A stretch of DNA of 47,944 nucleotides from Dehalococcoidia bacterium (GTDB lineage: Bacteria; Chloroflexota; Dehalococcoidia; GIF9; UBA5629): NCBI GenBank assembly GCA_016927965.1, contig JAFGLP010000016.1:1-47944 (forward strand). The letters are read 5' to 3'. Shown piece by piece: positions 8,040 through 16,238 of this stretch (the first letter of the stretch is position 1; every line of letters starts with the position of its first letter). The notes beneath the pieces were generated by a model. That model had not been told where the DNA came from, made no database searches, and was given only the letters and a program-made list of their open reading frames with translations. A program made the translations under genes and the position numbers.

Positions 8040-9032
8040 TCATGCTAAACCAAGACGCGTTGTAGATCCCTGCAATATTGCCTCAGCTTGCTTGACCATC
8101 CTTTCCACCATTTCCTGGCAGCTTACCACATCACGGATTAAACCGATAGACTGGCCTACCGGTAACAAAGCATCGTCACAGTTGCCAGTATCCCAGACTT
8201 TGGCCTGGCGTAAGCCGGATAAAAACGGGGCGAATTCTTCAAGCTTGGCATGCCGGGCTTCAAGTTCCTGTACTTTCCTGATCATTTCGTTTTTCAAAGC
8301 CCTGCCCTGCAGTTCAATGGTATTTCCGTAAAGGACCGTATCCATCTCCTGTCGCTTGACGAGTTCATCTTTAACATTATTGTGCATTCGGCATTCCTTG
8401 GTAGCCATGAACCTTGATGCCATCATTACTCCTTCAGCACCTAGGATAAGCGCAGCCGCCAACCCCCTGCCGTCAGCGATACCGCCCGTGGTAATCACGG
8501 GTATTTTGATCGATTCTGATATACGAGGCGTCAACACCATAGTGGTTACATCATCATTAAGGGGATGTCCCCCCTCCTCCACACCAGCCGCAATAACCGC
8601 ATCATAACCTGCATTCGCCGCATGTACAGCATGCCTTACTGATCCTAATTTATGTATAAATTTCACACCGGCGTCATGCCCGCGTTTGATAGCGTCGGGA
8701 CCGAAGAATTTATCTACAGGAGCACCGGATATCTCGAATGCAGTTACTTTCTCGTCAATACAAGCATTAAACCAATCCATATACATTTCTTTGGTTATAC
8801 GGAAAGAAGGAAGTAATGATAAATTCACTGAAAAAGGCTGGTCCGTCATTTCGCGCGTTTTACGTATAGCCTTTTTTAATTCTTCACCCGTATCATAGTT
8901 GGCAGATGTAAGATTACCCAGAGCGCCCGCATTGCTGATAGCAGCACATAATTCCGGTTTACACAACCACATCATCCCTCCGCACATAATAGGATGCCTG
9001 ATACCCAAAAGCTCGGTCATCCTCGTTTTCAC
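8040..9032 (-). CDS. Nitronate monooxygenase-like FMN oxidoreductase (copy 2)
   Basis: A 330-residue paralogue of the 6902-7954 gene. The start is GTG (MKTRMTELLGIRHPIMCGGM) with a strong GGAGG ribosome site 6-7 bases upstream. The catalytic-region motif reads VEEGGHP with His156, and the FMN loop reads ITTGGIADGRGLAAALILGAEGVMMASRF. The motif EEGGH is nearer to the canonical EAGGH than in copies 1 and 3. The gene is convergent with copy 1 and divergent from copy 3. Its promoter carries the same dyad and 46-bp block as copy 1, so the two are probably controlled by the same regulator. Confidence 0.88.
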   Translation of the reverse strand: MKTRMTELLGIRHPIMCGGMMWLCKPELCAAISNAGALGNLTSANYDTGEELKKAIRKTREMTDQPFSVNLSLLPSFRITKEMYMDWFNACIDEKVTAFEISGAPVDKFFGPDAIKRGHDAGVKFIHKLGSVRHAVHAANAGYDAVIAAGVEEGGHPLNDDVTTMVLTPRISESIKIPVITTGGIADGRGLAAALILGAEGVMMASRFMATKECRMHNNVKDELVKRQEMDTVLYGNTIELQGRALKNEMIRKVQELEARHAKLEEFAPFLSGLRQAKVWDTGNCDDALLPVGQSIGLIRDVVSCQEMVERMVKQAEAILQGSTTRLGLA

Positions 9033-9061
9033 AATTTACCTCCTCACATTCAATTTGAGCG

Positions 9062-9114
9062 ATTATAACATGGGACTTTGCAAAACAAAAGACATAGAGT
9101 TCATGTTCCTGAAC
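9062..9114 (-). promoter_or_regulatory. Promoter with upstream inverted repeat for flavoenzyme copy 2
   Basis: On the minus strand, TGTTATAAT (hexamer at 9062-9067) is an extended -10. The dyad GTTCA-N6-TGAAC at 9099-9114 has the same spacing to the -10 as in the 6770-6822 promoter. The shared block is 9057-9102. Confidence 0.75.
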
Positions 9115-9202
9115 AACCTATAATGCCATTCATTGACAATCATGCTAATTCTTGAGAACATTAACAAGCATCGGCTGCAGTTAGGTAAAGGAGGTTGCTT
9201 TC

Positions 9203-10231
9203 ATGAAAACCCGCATCACTGAGTTATTCGGCATCCAACATCCTGTCATATTATCTGGAATGGCATTCGTAAGTCTGCCCAAACTGGTTGCAGCAGTCAG
9301 CAATGCGGGAGGACTGGGTATATTCAACAGCGTCGCCAATACTCCCGATCAGCTTACAAGGATCATCCAGGAAATAAAGTCCCTTACCGATAAGCCTTTC
9401 GCCATCAACGCTACGCTCATTTTTCCCAACGGCAAGGAAAACGCTGAGGTAGCACTGAGAGAAAAGGCGCCCATCATCAACTTCGCCCTTGGCAAAGGCG
9501 ATTGGATCATTAAAGCCGCTCATGAATATGGCGGAAAGGTGATATCCACCGTGGCCACTGAGCGACATGCAATCAGAGCCGCTGAGCAGGGCGCTGACGC
9601 CATTATTGTTACCGGGCACGAGGCCGCCGCACACGGCAGTGATATAGGTGGTATGGTTCTGCTTCCTCAGATAGCTAGTAAAGTCGATATACCGATTATT
9701 TCGGCTGGGGGACACTGCGATGGACGTGGACTGGCTGCTGCCCTGGCACTGGGGGCAGATGCAATTTCTATGGGCACCAGATTTTTACTTACGGAAGAAA
9801 GTGATGCCCACCCTAATATTAAACAAACGGCCATGAAAACCATGATGGAAGAAACCATCTATTCTGCCGGTATCGATGGTCTGCCGGGCCGTTGGTATGC
9901 CAATAAGCGTGCTATTGAGATGGCAAGCGGCAAAACATCATATCTTGACGCAGTTAAAGCCGGGCTGGCACTGCGAAAGCAAACGAATACACCTTTGCTT
10001 AAGGTAATTATTGGAGGGCTGCAGCAGCGTGGAGTCACCGGCCTGGCACAGCAGGCTATCGGCATCGATGCCCTGGGTAAAATATTGAGTGACGGAGACC
10101 TTGATAATGGAGTAGTACCCTTCGGGCAGGTGGTTGGACGTATACGCGACTTACCGACCTGCAAGGATGTGATTGAGAGAACTGTAGCTGAAGCGGAACA
10201 AATTGTTAAATCCCTGCCAAATAAACTGTAA
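9203..10231 (+). CDS. Nitronate monooxygenase-like FMN oxidoreductase (copy 3)
   Basis: A 342-residue member of the same family, with ATG preceded by AAAGGAGGT. The motifs are TELFGIQHPVILSGM at the N-terminus, GHEAAAHGSDIGG with His144, and the FMN loop ISAGGHCDGRGLAAALALGADAISMGTRF. It is closest to copy 1 in the AAAHG motif. Its promoter region does not carry the dyad found before copies 1 and 2, so its control seems different. A perfect 12-bp hairpin brackets its stop codon. The Pat-like acetyltransferase gene begins 137 bases later on the same strand with its own extended -10. Confidence 0.88.
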   Translation: MKTRITELFGIQHPVILSGMAFVSLPKLVAAVSNAGGLGIFNSVANTPDQLTRIIQEIKSLTDKPFAINATLIFPNGKENAEVALREKAPIINFALGKGDWIIKAAHEYGGKVISTVATERHAIRAAEQGADAIIVTGHEAAAHGSDIGGMVLLPQIASKVDIPIISAGGHCDGRGLAAALALGADAISMGTRFLLTEESDAHPNIKQTAMKTMMEETIYSAGIDGLPGRWYANKRAIEMASGKTSYLDAVKAGLALRKQTNTPLLKVIIGGLQQRGVTGLAQQAIGIDALGKILSDGDLDNGVVPFGQVVGRIRDLPTCKDVIERTVAEAEQIVKSLPNKL

Positions 10232-10246
10232 TCCGTTTATTTGGCA
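10215..10246 (+). other. Hairpin with the stop codon in its loop
   Basis: A perfect 12-bp stem, TGCCAAATAAAC (10215-10226) against GTTTATTTGGCA (10235-10246), has an 8-base loop that contains the TAA stop of the preceding flavoenzyme gene. No T-run follows. It may be an mRNA 3'-end structure or a Rho-independent-like pause. Confidence 0.6.
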
Positions 10247-10303
10247 ATAGATCACGCAAACTCATCTCACCGACTCCAATATAATATGTATTATTCAAAG
10301 CTA

Positions 10304-10312
10304 TGCTATAAT
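10304..10312 (+). promoter_or_regulatory. Extended -10 promoter of the Pat-like gene
   Basis: TGCTATAAT occurs 57 bases before the GTG start. The bases AAAGCT-ATGCTATAAT resemble the -10 side of the copy 1 flavoenzyme promoter with one base deleted, but no GTTCA-N6-TGAAC dyad is present upstream. Confidence 0.55.
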
Positions 10313-10368
10313 TTTTTCCGCTTGCGGGATTGTTGTTAAGATAATTAAGGAAGGGAAGGAGTAGACCG

Positions 10369-13095
10369 GTGCCAGCGGAACTGGATAAAAAAAGCATAGA
10401 GAAATACTCGACCAGCGTTGCCCTCAAAGACGGCTCAAGCCTGCATTTGCGCCCCATACAAATGTATGACGAAGAGAAGCTTCTGGCGCTTTTCAGCCGT
10501 ATGAGTAAACAGACCATTTACCTGCGTTTCCATCACGTCCTGACACACATGTCTAAAGAAGAAGCGCGCAGGTTCTGCACAGTTGATTATGTAAACACCT
10601 TCGCACTTGTTGCCACACTTGGAGAGGAATCTGAGGAAAGAATAATCGCAGTCGGACGCTATGCAAGGCAGCCCGGCGCAGAGATAGCACAGATTGCTTT
10701 CGAAGTCGAGGATAAATATCAGGGCCTGGGTATCGGCACACATCTACTCGATCAACTGGCATATATTGCGCGTGATAAAGGCATTACAAGTTTTGAAGCA
10801 GAAGTGTTGGCTGAGAACAAAGACATGATGAATGTCCTGATAAACAGCGGTTTTACCATGAACAGGCAAATCGAGGGGTCCATCTACATCGGAATTCTCG
10901 ATCTATCTCCCACTGAGATCGTTGAGCAGAAATCATTTGAACGTGAAAAGATAACTTCTATAGCCTCTTTAAGGGCGTTCCTTAATCCTACTTCCGTAGC
11001 CGTTATCGGCGCATCAAGGAGTCCCAACACTATCGGAAATTTCGTTTTTCGCAACCTGATAAAGCAGGATTTTAAAGGTGTCGTTTACCCGGTAAATCCG
11101 AACGCGGATGTAATAGCTGCGATCAAGGCTTATCCATCCATCCTGGATATACCCGGCGATATAGACCTGGCCATAATCTGCGTGCCGGCCGAGACAGTCC
11201 AGCAAATTGTTGAGGAAACCGCCCGCAAGGGAGCAAAGGGTATCGTAGTGCTTTCCTCCGGGTTTGCCGATATCGGTCCTGAAGGCATGGAACGACAACA
11301 GAAACTACTAAATACTGTTCGCAGTCACGGGATGCGAATGCTAGGCCCAAATTGTATGGGTATGATTAATACAAATCCAGCTATTAATTTGAATGCGACA
11401 TTTTCGGCCACAGTACCTCCGGCTGGTAACATCGCTTTTGCTACCCAGAGCGGGGCACTGGGTTCAGCTATTCTGATGTATGCTACCAGCCTCAATATAG
11501 GCCTTTCAACCTTTGTCAGCATTGGTAATAGGGCAGATATCTCCAGCAATGAGTTAATGCAATATTGGGAAGACGATCCAGATACGGATGTTGTCCTGCT
11601 GTACCTCGAATCCTTCGGCAATCCACGGAAATTCGCCCGCATTGCCAGAAGTATTACCACTAAGAAGCCGGTTGTCGCTGTCACCAGTAATCCCATACAG
11701 GACCCCGAAAGGATTATTGCATCTCAAACAGGCGCTATGGCCACCGACCGGGCTGCGACAGAGGCCCTTTATAAACAGGCCGGCATATTGCGCACCGACA
11801 CACTGGAAGACCTGTTTGATACAGGAAGCCTGCTGGCAAATCAGCCATTACCCAGGGGCAACCGGGTTGCTATTCTTACCAATGCCGGCGGGCCAGCTAT
11901 TTTAACCGCCGAGGCGTGCAGAGCAAGAGGCCTTGATCTCCCCTCTCTTTCTACTGACACAATCACCCAACTTAAATCATTTCTCCCGCCAAAGGCAATC
12001 ACCAGTAACCCTATCGATACTTCATCCGAATTTACCATAGAACAATACGAGGAAGCGCTCAAACTTCTGCTTAACGATGAAAATGTCGATATGGTCATAG
12101 TAATATTTATTCCACCCATACCCAGGCTGTCCGACGAATTTGCAGCCGTTATCAGAGAAGTTGCACCTCAATACCGTAAGCAAGGAAAGCCCTTGGTCAC
12201 ATCATTTTTGGGTTTAAAAGGGACCCGGATAGAGCTTGGATCAAAAGACAAGGGCTTCGTTCCTTCATATACCTTTCCGGAGTCTATGGCAGGCGCTTTA
12301 TCCAGAGCACTGGAATTCAGCAGGCGGCTGAAAAGGCCAGCAGGTAAAATCCCCGAATTTGCCGACATTGATAAAGAAAAAGCCGATGTCATTATTAATT
12401 CATCTATAGAAAAATCGGGAAAATCTAGCGTTTGGCTGGATGCCGACTCTATTCTAGGCCTACTGGAATGTTATGGTATTAAATTTGTGACGCTGAAGCT
12501 GGCAAGGAGCCCGTCGGAAGCCATAGCTGCGGCCAGGGAAATAGAATGCCCCGTAGCTGTCAAGATACTATCCAGCAACATCCCGCAACGCATGGAGGTC
12601 AACGGGGTCATACTTGATTGCCGATCCGAAGAAGAAGTAGCGAAGGCCTTTACCGAGATCAGTGAAAATATGGACAGCATCGGCAGGCAGCCTGACATGG
12701 AAGGCGTAATTATTCAGAAAATGGTGCAGGGCGGCATAGAGGTCATCGTAGGAGTCACTGAGCATCCCGCTTTCGGGCCGCTTATCATGTTTGGGCTGGG
12801 AGGAGTATATGCTGAGCTATTTAAAGATGTCACTTTCAGCATTCACCCGGTAACTGACATCGATGCGCATGACATGGTCAGATCAGTAAAGGCCTACCAG
12901 ATGCTTGAAGGCTGGAGAGGATCCAAACGTGCGGATATAGAGACCATTGAAGAGGTTATTCTCCGTATATCCGCCATGGTGGAAAACCACCCACAGATAC
13001 TGGAGATGGACCTCAATCCTGTCAAGGTATTACCCGAGGGCGAAGGTTACCTGGTAGTAGACGGGCGCATTTTAGTCAGTACCGAAAACGACTGA
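10369..13095 (+). CDS. Pat-type GNAT/acyl-CoA synthetase fusion (protein lysine acetyltransferase-like)
   Basis: A 908-residue protein starting at GTG after AAGGAG. The domain order is a GNAT domain (about 20-175; acetyl-CoA loop YQGLGIG), CoA-binding (about 200-330; VAVIGASRS, LGPNCMGMI), ligase-like domains (about 335-660) and ATP-grasp (about 685-905). The GNAT domain is N-terminal here, whereas in E. coli PatZ it is C-terminal. The phosphohistidine expected in the SHTGAM motif is Gln453 (SQTGAM), and the HK pair expected in the ATP-grasp loop is Gln740-Arg. The synthetase half therefore probably cannot make acyl-CoA and may serve as a regulatory acyl-CoA or nucleotide sensor, as known for Pat proteins. 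Targets such as acyl-CoA synthetases are an inference. Confidence 0.88.
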   Translation: MPAELDKKSIEKYSTSVALKDGSSLHLRPIQMYDEEKLLALFSRMSKQTIYLRFHHVLTHMSKEEARRFCTVDYVNTFALVATLGEESEERIIAVGRYARQPGAEIAQIAFEVEDKYQGLGIGTHLLDQLAYIARDKGITSFEAEVLAENKDMMNVLINSGFTMNRQIEGSIYIGILDLSPTEIVEQKSFEREKITSIASLRAFLNPTSVAVIGASRSPNTIGNFVFRNLIKQDFKGVVYPVNPNADVIAAIKAYPSILDIPGDIDLAIICVPAETVQQIVEETARKGAKGIVVLSSGFADIGPEGMERQQKLLNTVRSHGMRMLGPNCMGMINTNPAINLNATFSATVPPAGNIAFATQSGALGSAILMYATSLNIGLSTFVSIGNRADISSNELMQYWEDDPDTDVVLLYLESFGNPRKFARIARSITTKKPVVAVTSNPIQDPERIIASQTGAMATDRAATEALYKQAGILRTDTLEDLFDTGSLLANQPLPRGNRVAILTNAGGPAILTAEACRARGLDLPSLSTDTITQLKSFLPPKAITSNPIDTSSEFTIEQYEEALKLLLNDENVDMVIVIFIPPIPRLSDEFAAVIREVAPQYRKQGKPLVTSFLGLKGTRIELGSKDKGFVPSYTFPESMAGALSRALEFSRRLKRPAGKIPEFADIDKEKADVIINSSIEKSGKSSVWLDADSILGLLECYGIKFVTLKLARSPSEAIAAAREIECPVAVKILSSNIPQRMEVNGVILDCRSEEEVAKAFTEISENMDSIGRQPDMEGVIIQKMVQGGIEVIVGVTEHPAFGPLIMFGLGGVYAELFKDVTFSIHPVTDIDAHDMVRSVKAYQMLEGWRGSKRADIETIEEVILRISAMVENHPQILEMDLNPVKVLPEGEGYLVVDGRILVSTEND

Positions 13096-13128
13096 TAATC
13101 ATAACCAGCTGCATCAATTCCAGTATTA

Positions 13129-13278
13129 TCAGATCAGGAGTGTCCTTTCTATAAATTCAAGCGTAGCGGCGCCGTCGGCAGCCTCCTGTATCCGATACCC
13201 CTCTTTACTTAAATTAAGGCATAATATCTCGTGCCGCGTACTATCGTCTTCAACTACTAAAAGAGTGATATCTTTCAT
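13129..13278 (-). pseudogene. Truncated response-regulator receiver domain
   Basis: An ATG-started frame of 49 residues reads MKDITLLVVEDDSTRHEILC and continues through GYRIQEAADGAATLEFIE to a TGA stop. This is the first two-fifths of a CheY-like receiver: beta-1 with the acidic pocket residues ED-D, helix 1, and the GY-x4-A-DG-x2-AL pattern of beta-2 and helix 2. The phosphoacceptor Asp, Thr/Ser and Lys are absent. No continuation was found in the following bases. It is either a decayed remnant or a microprotein. No clear ribosome site was seen. Confidence 0.7.
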
Positions 13279-13330
13279 GTAGCAAATTTACATCCATTAA
13301 ATATTTATGTCCGATTTAGATTAGCATAAA

Positions 13331-13370
13331 AGAAAGGCTTGCAACTCTTCTTCGGCTGCAAGCCTTTATT
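13331..13370 (-). terminator. Intrinsic terminator, end of the receiver-domain region
   Basis: The stem AAAGGCTTGCA (13333-13343) pairs with TGCAAGCCTTT (13357-13367). On the minus strand it follows the sigma factor gene by about 20 bases and is followed by CTTTTAT, so it terminates the sigma factor transcript. Confidence 0.85.
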
Positions 13371-13388
13371 AACTTTACTGAATCGAAT

Positions 13389-14819
13389 TTATCCCAGATA
13401 ATCTATCAACTTCCTGCTCCGGCTAGGATGCCTGAGCTTGGCCAGCGCTTCTTTTTCGATTTGCCGGATCCGTTCTCTGGTCAAACCGAACTCGTGGCCG
13501 ACCTCTTTAAGGGTCAACCCTTGCTCGTTATCCAGTCCGTAACGCATCTCTATAATCTTTCGTTCACGCTCAGTAAGTGAGGAAAGCAGGTCTTTAAACT
13601 GCTCCTTTAACATACTGTGGGCGGCTTCCTCTTCCGGTGCCGGGCCGGCTTCATCTTCGATGAAATCGCTCAACTGGCTGTCTTCATCGCCAATCGGGAT
13701 ATCCAGCGAAACAGGCTCAGCATATAAAATGCTGATCAGCCAGTCTATCTTGTCCGACTCGACACCCATCTCAAAAGCAATCTCGTCGCTGGTCGGCTTA
13801 CGGCCCAGCTTCTGCAGGAGCTTCTGCCTGGCGTTATTCATCTTGGTTATGGTCTCAACAGTATGTACCGGCAAACGTATAGTCCTTGATTGATCTGAAA
13901 TAACCCGATTGATAGCCTGCCTGATCCACCAGGTAGCATAGGTGCTAAATTTAAAACCGCGCCTGTAGTCGAATTTTTCAACCGCCCTCATCAACCCTAT
14001 ATTACCTTCCTGGATTAAATCGGATAACGGCATGCCGCGAGCACGGTATTTCTTCGCCATGCTCAAAACCAGGCGCAAGTTGGCCTTTATCATGTGCTCA
14101 ACCGCTTCCCGGCCCAATTTATTGACATGATTGAAGTGCATTTGCAGTTCATCGCTGCTTGCCTCAAGAAACCTAATATAATCAGCCCTAGCTACTGCTT
14201 CTTTCAAATCTATAACCGTTCTGATTTTGTGGCAGCCATCTATGACCTTCCAAGGCATCAAGCGTGCCAGGATTGAGATATCCACCAGCTTCTGCATGGC
14301 CTCTTCAGAATCAATACGCTCAATTTTTGCAGCAAACTGCACCAATTCCTCGTTCACAACTGCATCTATATCCTTTTTCAATGCTTCGCTGGCGAGCTTG
14401 CCGGACAACTTCAAATCAACTTCAACACGATAGTATTTAAAGATTTTTTCCAGCAGATTGGCATTTTTGAACAGCCTGGTTATCAGGGCTCTGACAAGCT
14501 CCACAACCGGGGCCTTTACCGGCTTATCCATACACTGTTTTTCTATCAAAGCCATAAAATTCGACAGCTCCATGCGTCCTGCCAGCAACCGCTCTTCCGC
14601 ACTGGATAACAATGCTGTCCTGCTGCACTCAGCTATATAAAGGCTGACCGAATCTTCTGCAATGTCCCTGTTTCTCTTGTCGTCGCTCAGAACCGACTCT
14701 TCCTGTTCTGCCTTGATATAAGACGTTTCAAAGCCATTGAGACCGCTCTCAATTCCAGCTAAATTCCTGACAATGCCTGTATTCTTCTTTTCTTTAGTAC
14801 TTGTTCTAATTCTAGCCAT
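13389..14819 (-). CDS. rpoD: Primary RNA polymerase sigma factor (sigma-70, RpoD/SigA type)
   Basis: A 476-residue sigma-70 protein. Region 2 is complete ([54 protein letters not shown] carries 2.1-2.4), followed by region 3 ([16 protein letters not shown]) and region 4 with the helix-turn-helix [30 protein letters not shown]. The residues between region 1.2 and 2.1 (about 75-235) form a long non-conserved insert, as in primary sigma factors. The start ATG has AGGAGG 10 bases upstream. The window's promoters with TTGAC-type -35 and TATAAT-type -10 fit such a factor. Confidence 0.93.
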   Translation of the reverse strand: MARIRTSTKEKKNTGIVRNLAGIESGLNGFETSYIKAEQEESVLSDDKRNRDIAEDSVSLYIAECSRTALLSSAEERLLAGRMELSNFMALIEKQCMDKPVKAPVVELVRALITRLFKNANLLEKIFKYYRVEVDLKLSGKLASEALKKDIDAVVNEELVQFAAKIERIDSEEAMQKLVDISILARLMPWKVIDGCHKIRTVIDLKEAVARADYIRFLEASSDELQMHFNHVNKLGREAVEHMIKANLRLVLSMAKKYRARGMPLSDLIQEGNIGLMRAVEKFDYRRGFKFSTYATWWIRQAINRVISDQSRTIRLPVHTVETITKMNNARQKLLQKLGRKPTSDEIAFEMGVESDKIDWLISILYAEPVSLDIPIGDEDSQLSDFIEDEAGPAPEEEAAHSMLKEQFKDLLSSLTERERKIIEMRYGLDNEQGLTLKEVGHEFGLTRERIRQIEKEALAKLRHPSRSRKLIDYLG

Positions 14820-15076
14820 TTCATTTCATCCTCCTATCCCACAACTTTCATTAGGTTAAATTCTCTTTATAGAGAATAATTTAATACAAAATTGTTAATT
14901 TTATATGAACCTTAAATGAATATTATATGAACCCCTTATACCAGTAATATTAAAGCCCGGCGGTGGAATAGTAAGCGACCTAGGTCTCAAAATTACTAAC
15001 GTCTATATACAAAAACGGTTGCATTTAAGAAATAGTTTAGATAAAGGTAAATGCAGTAAAGATTTAGGGAAATGGG

Positions 15077-15280
15077 TTATTCTTCTGCTAATACTATTTC
15101 AAAAGGACACTGCAACGCCCCGGTAGGACATACCAGCTCACAATCCATACACCATCCGCAATCCTCCGCCTTCTCACTAATGAAATTGACAGTATTACTT
15201 TCCAAAATAAGTGCTTCGCACTTGCACACCAATATACATAGACCACATCCATCACATTTGGCCGGGTCGAATATAGGCAT
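15077..15280 (-). CDS. Two-cluster 4Fe-4S ferredoxin
   Basis: A 67-residue ferredoxin with two CxxCxxCxxxC sets: CDGCGLCILVC near the N-terminus and CGWCMDCELVCP near residue 45, so two [4Fe-4S] clusters are expected. I chose the ATG at 15278-15280 (MPIFDPAKCDGCG) over a TTG three codons upstream, as neither has a good ribosome site. It lies 81 bases downstream of the Crp/Fnr regulator on the same strand, so the pair may be co-transcribed. It is a low-potential electron carrier, and its partner enzyme cannot be told from context. Confidence 0.9.
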   Translation of the reverse strand: MPIFDPAKCDGCGLCILVCKCEALILESNTVNFISEKAEDCGWCMDCELVCPTGALQCPFEIVLAEE

Positions 15281-15361
15281 TACCTGCAATTACATAACCT
15301 CAGCAAATATTTTAATACGATTTTAACCTAGATCCATATAAAAAGATGTAACCAATATCAC

Positions 15362-16033
15362 TCAATTTAAGCCGGCCACACGGCTTAAATAATCCTTATT
15401 TTTGACTATTATCCTGTGGCGCTCCAGACTGATTGCACCCGTATCTTCCAGGCTTTTTAATGCTCGGCCTACCACTTCCCTGGCAGTCCCGGCCATGGCA
15501 GCCATTTCATACTGGGTAAGCCTGTGCGCCCCCTCGCTTCCCGGGTCCGCATTCTGTAACAGGATTTTGGCCACACGCCCTGTAACATTCTTAAATGAGA
15601 GGTCCTCAATCAGCACCAGTAATGTACGCTTTTGCTGCGTGATAACTTCAAAAGCTTTTAGTGCCACCTTCCAGTTATTCTCCATAAAATTCAGCATATC
15701 ATTCTTATGGAGCCAGTATATATCGGTCTTGATACCCAGGGCTTGTGCGCTATACGGGATAGGGCCTCCGCTAAAAACAGCGATCTCATTAAAGGAGCCC
15801 CCCGGTCTTACGATGTCAATTATCTGTTCCTTGCCCTCCGGTGACGTTTTAAATATCTTGACCACACCCGCATTTACAAAATACAAGGCCTGTTCAGTAT
15901 CTCCCTCCGAGATTATCGTCTGACCTTTTAAATAAGTCTTCGTGTTGAAAATGGGCATAAGTCCAACCAGCCGATCTTGTTCAATCCCGGCGAAATAATT
16001 CAGCTTACTAATATTTTCAATAGTAACAGCCAT
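15362..16033 (-). CDS. Crp/Fnr-family transcription regulator
   Basis: A 223-residue regulator with an N-terminal cyclic-nucleotide-binding-type beta barrel (about 10-125) and a C-terminal winged helix (LTQYEMAAMAGTAREVVGRALKSLEDTGAI). There is no cysteine anywhere in the protein, so it is not an FNR-type Fe-S oxygen sensor. The Arg that contacts the cAMP phosphate in Crp is missing (the PIPYSAQA segment), so cAMP is an unlikely ligand. Heme or another small ligand is possible. It is divergent from the NiCo-riboswitch efflux gene and upstream of a ferredoxin. Its Shine-Dalgarno sequence is weak; a TATAAT lies about 25 bases before the start. Confidence 0.88.
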   Translation of the reverse strand: MAVTIENISKLNYFAGIEQDRLVGLMPIFNTKTYLKGQTIISEGDTEQALYFVNAGVVKIFKTSPEGKEQIIDIVRPGGSFNEIAVFSGGPIPYSAQALGIKTDIYWLHKNDMLNFMENNWKVALKAFEVITQQKRTLLVLIEDLSFKNVTGRVAKILLQNADPGSEGAHRLTQYEMAAMAGTAREVVGRALKSLEDTGAISLERHRIIVKNKDYLSRVAGLN

Positions 16034-16104
16034 AGATTAAGTAAAGGAATTATACCAGCCAAGCGAAAGAAAAACACCATGATACATCGGGACATCATAT
16101 CTGG

Positions 16105-16134
16105 TTGACGGTCCAATTCGAAAGTCCCTATAAT
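16105..16134 (+). promoter_or_regulatory. Sigma-70 promoter of the NiCo riboswitch transcript
   Basis: TTGACG (16105-16110), an 18-base spacer, then TATAAT (16129-16134). The expected start is at about 16141, right where the riboswitch aptamer begins. Confidence 0.85.
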
Positions 16135-16140
16135 ACATGC

Positions 16141-16234
16141 AAGCAGATCAGGCGGCTCCTTTATCAGGAGGGGCGCAGCCGGGCTCAAAGCAACGGATTG
16201 AACTCCGTGGGACTTAAATTCCACGGAGTTTTTT
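16141..16234 (+). promoter_or_regulatory. NiCo (czcD) riboswitch with terminator expression platform
   Basis: The aptamer carries the conserved pieces of the cobalt/nickel-sensing czcD RNA in order: CAGGC (16149-16153), a CUCCU/AGGAG hairpin, GCAGCCGGGC (16175-16184), CAAC (16191-16194) and GUGGGAC (16207-16213). The fourth helix pairs ACGGA with UCCGU. That UCCGU also belongs to the terminator stem AACTCCGTGG (16201-16210) / CCACGGAGTT (16221-16230), which is followed by a T-run. Metal binding should therefore block the terminator and turn the gene on. Helix P1 looks very short, because transcription starts at the aptamer edge. The GGAG ribosome site lies inside the terminator's 3' arm. Confidence 0.92.
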
Positions 16235-16238
16235 AATT

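Noticed and set aside
6776..9123. Two short peptides with the similar pattern SDYxMxxxxTKDIxF in frames at 6776-7336 (minus) and 8899-9123 (plus)
   Set aside because: The likeness comes from the shared 46-bp promoter block, not from a coding sequence. No ribosome site and no independent homology.
14820..15076. Repeated ATATGAACC words upstream of rpoD
   Set aside because: Only two copies with irregular spacing. No clear operator, and they could be chance in an AT-rich leader.
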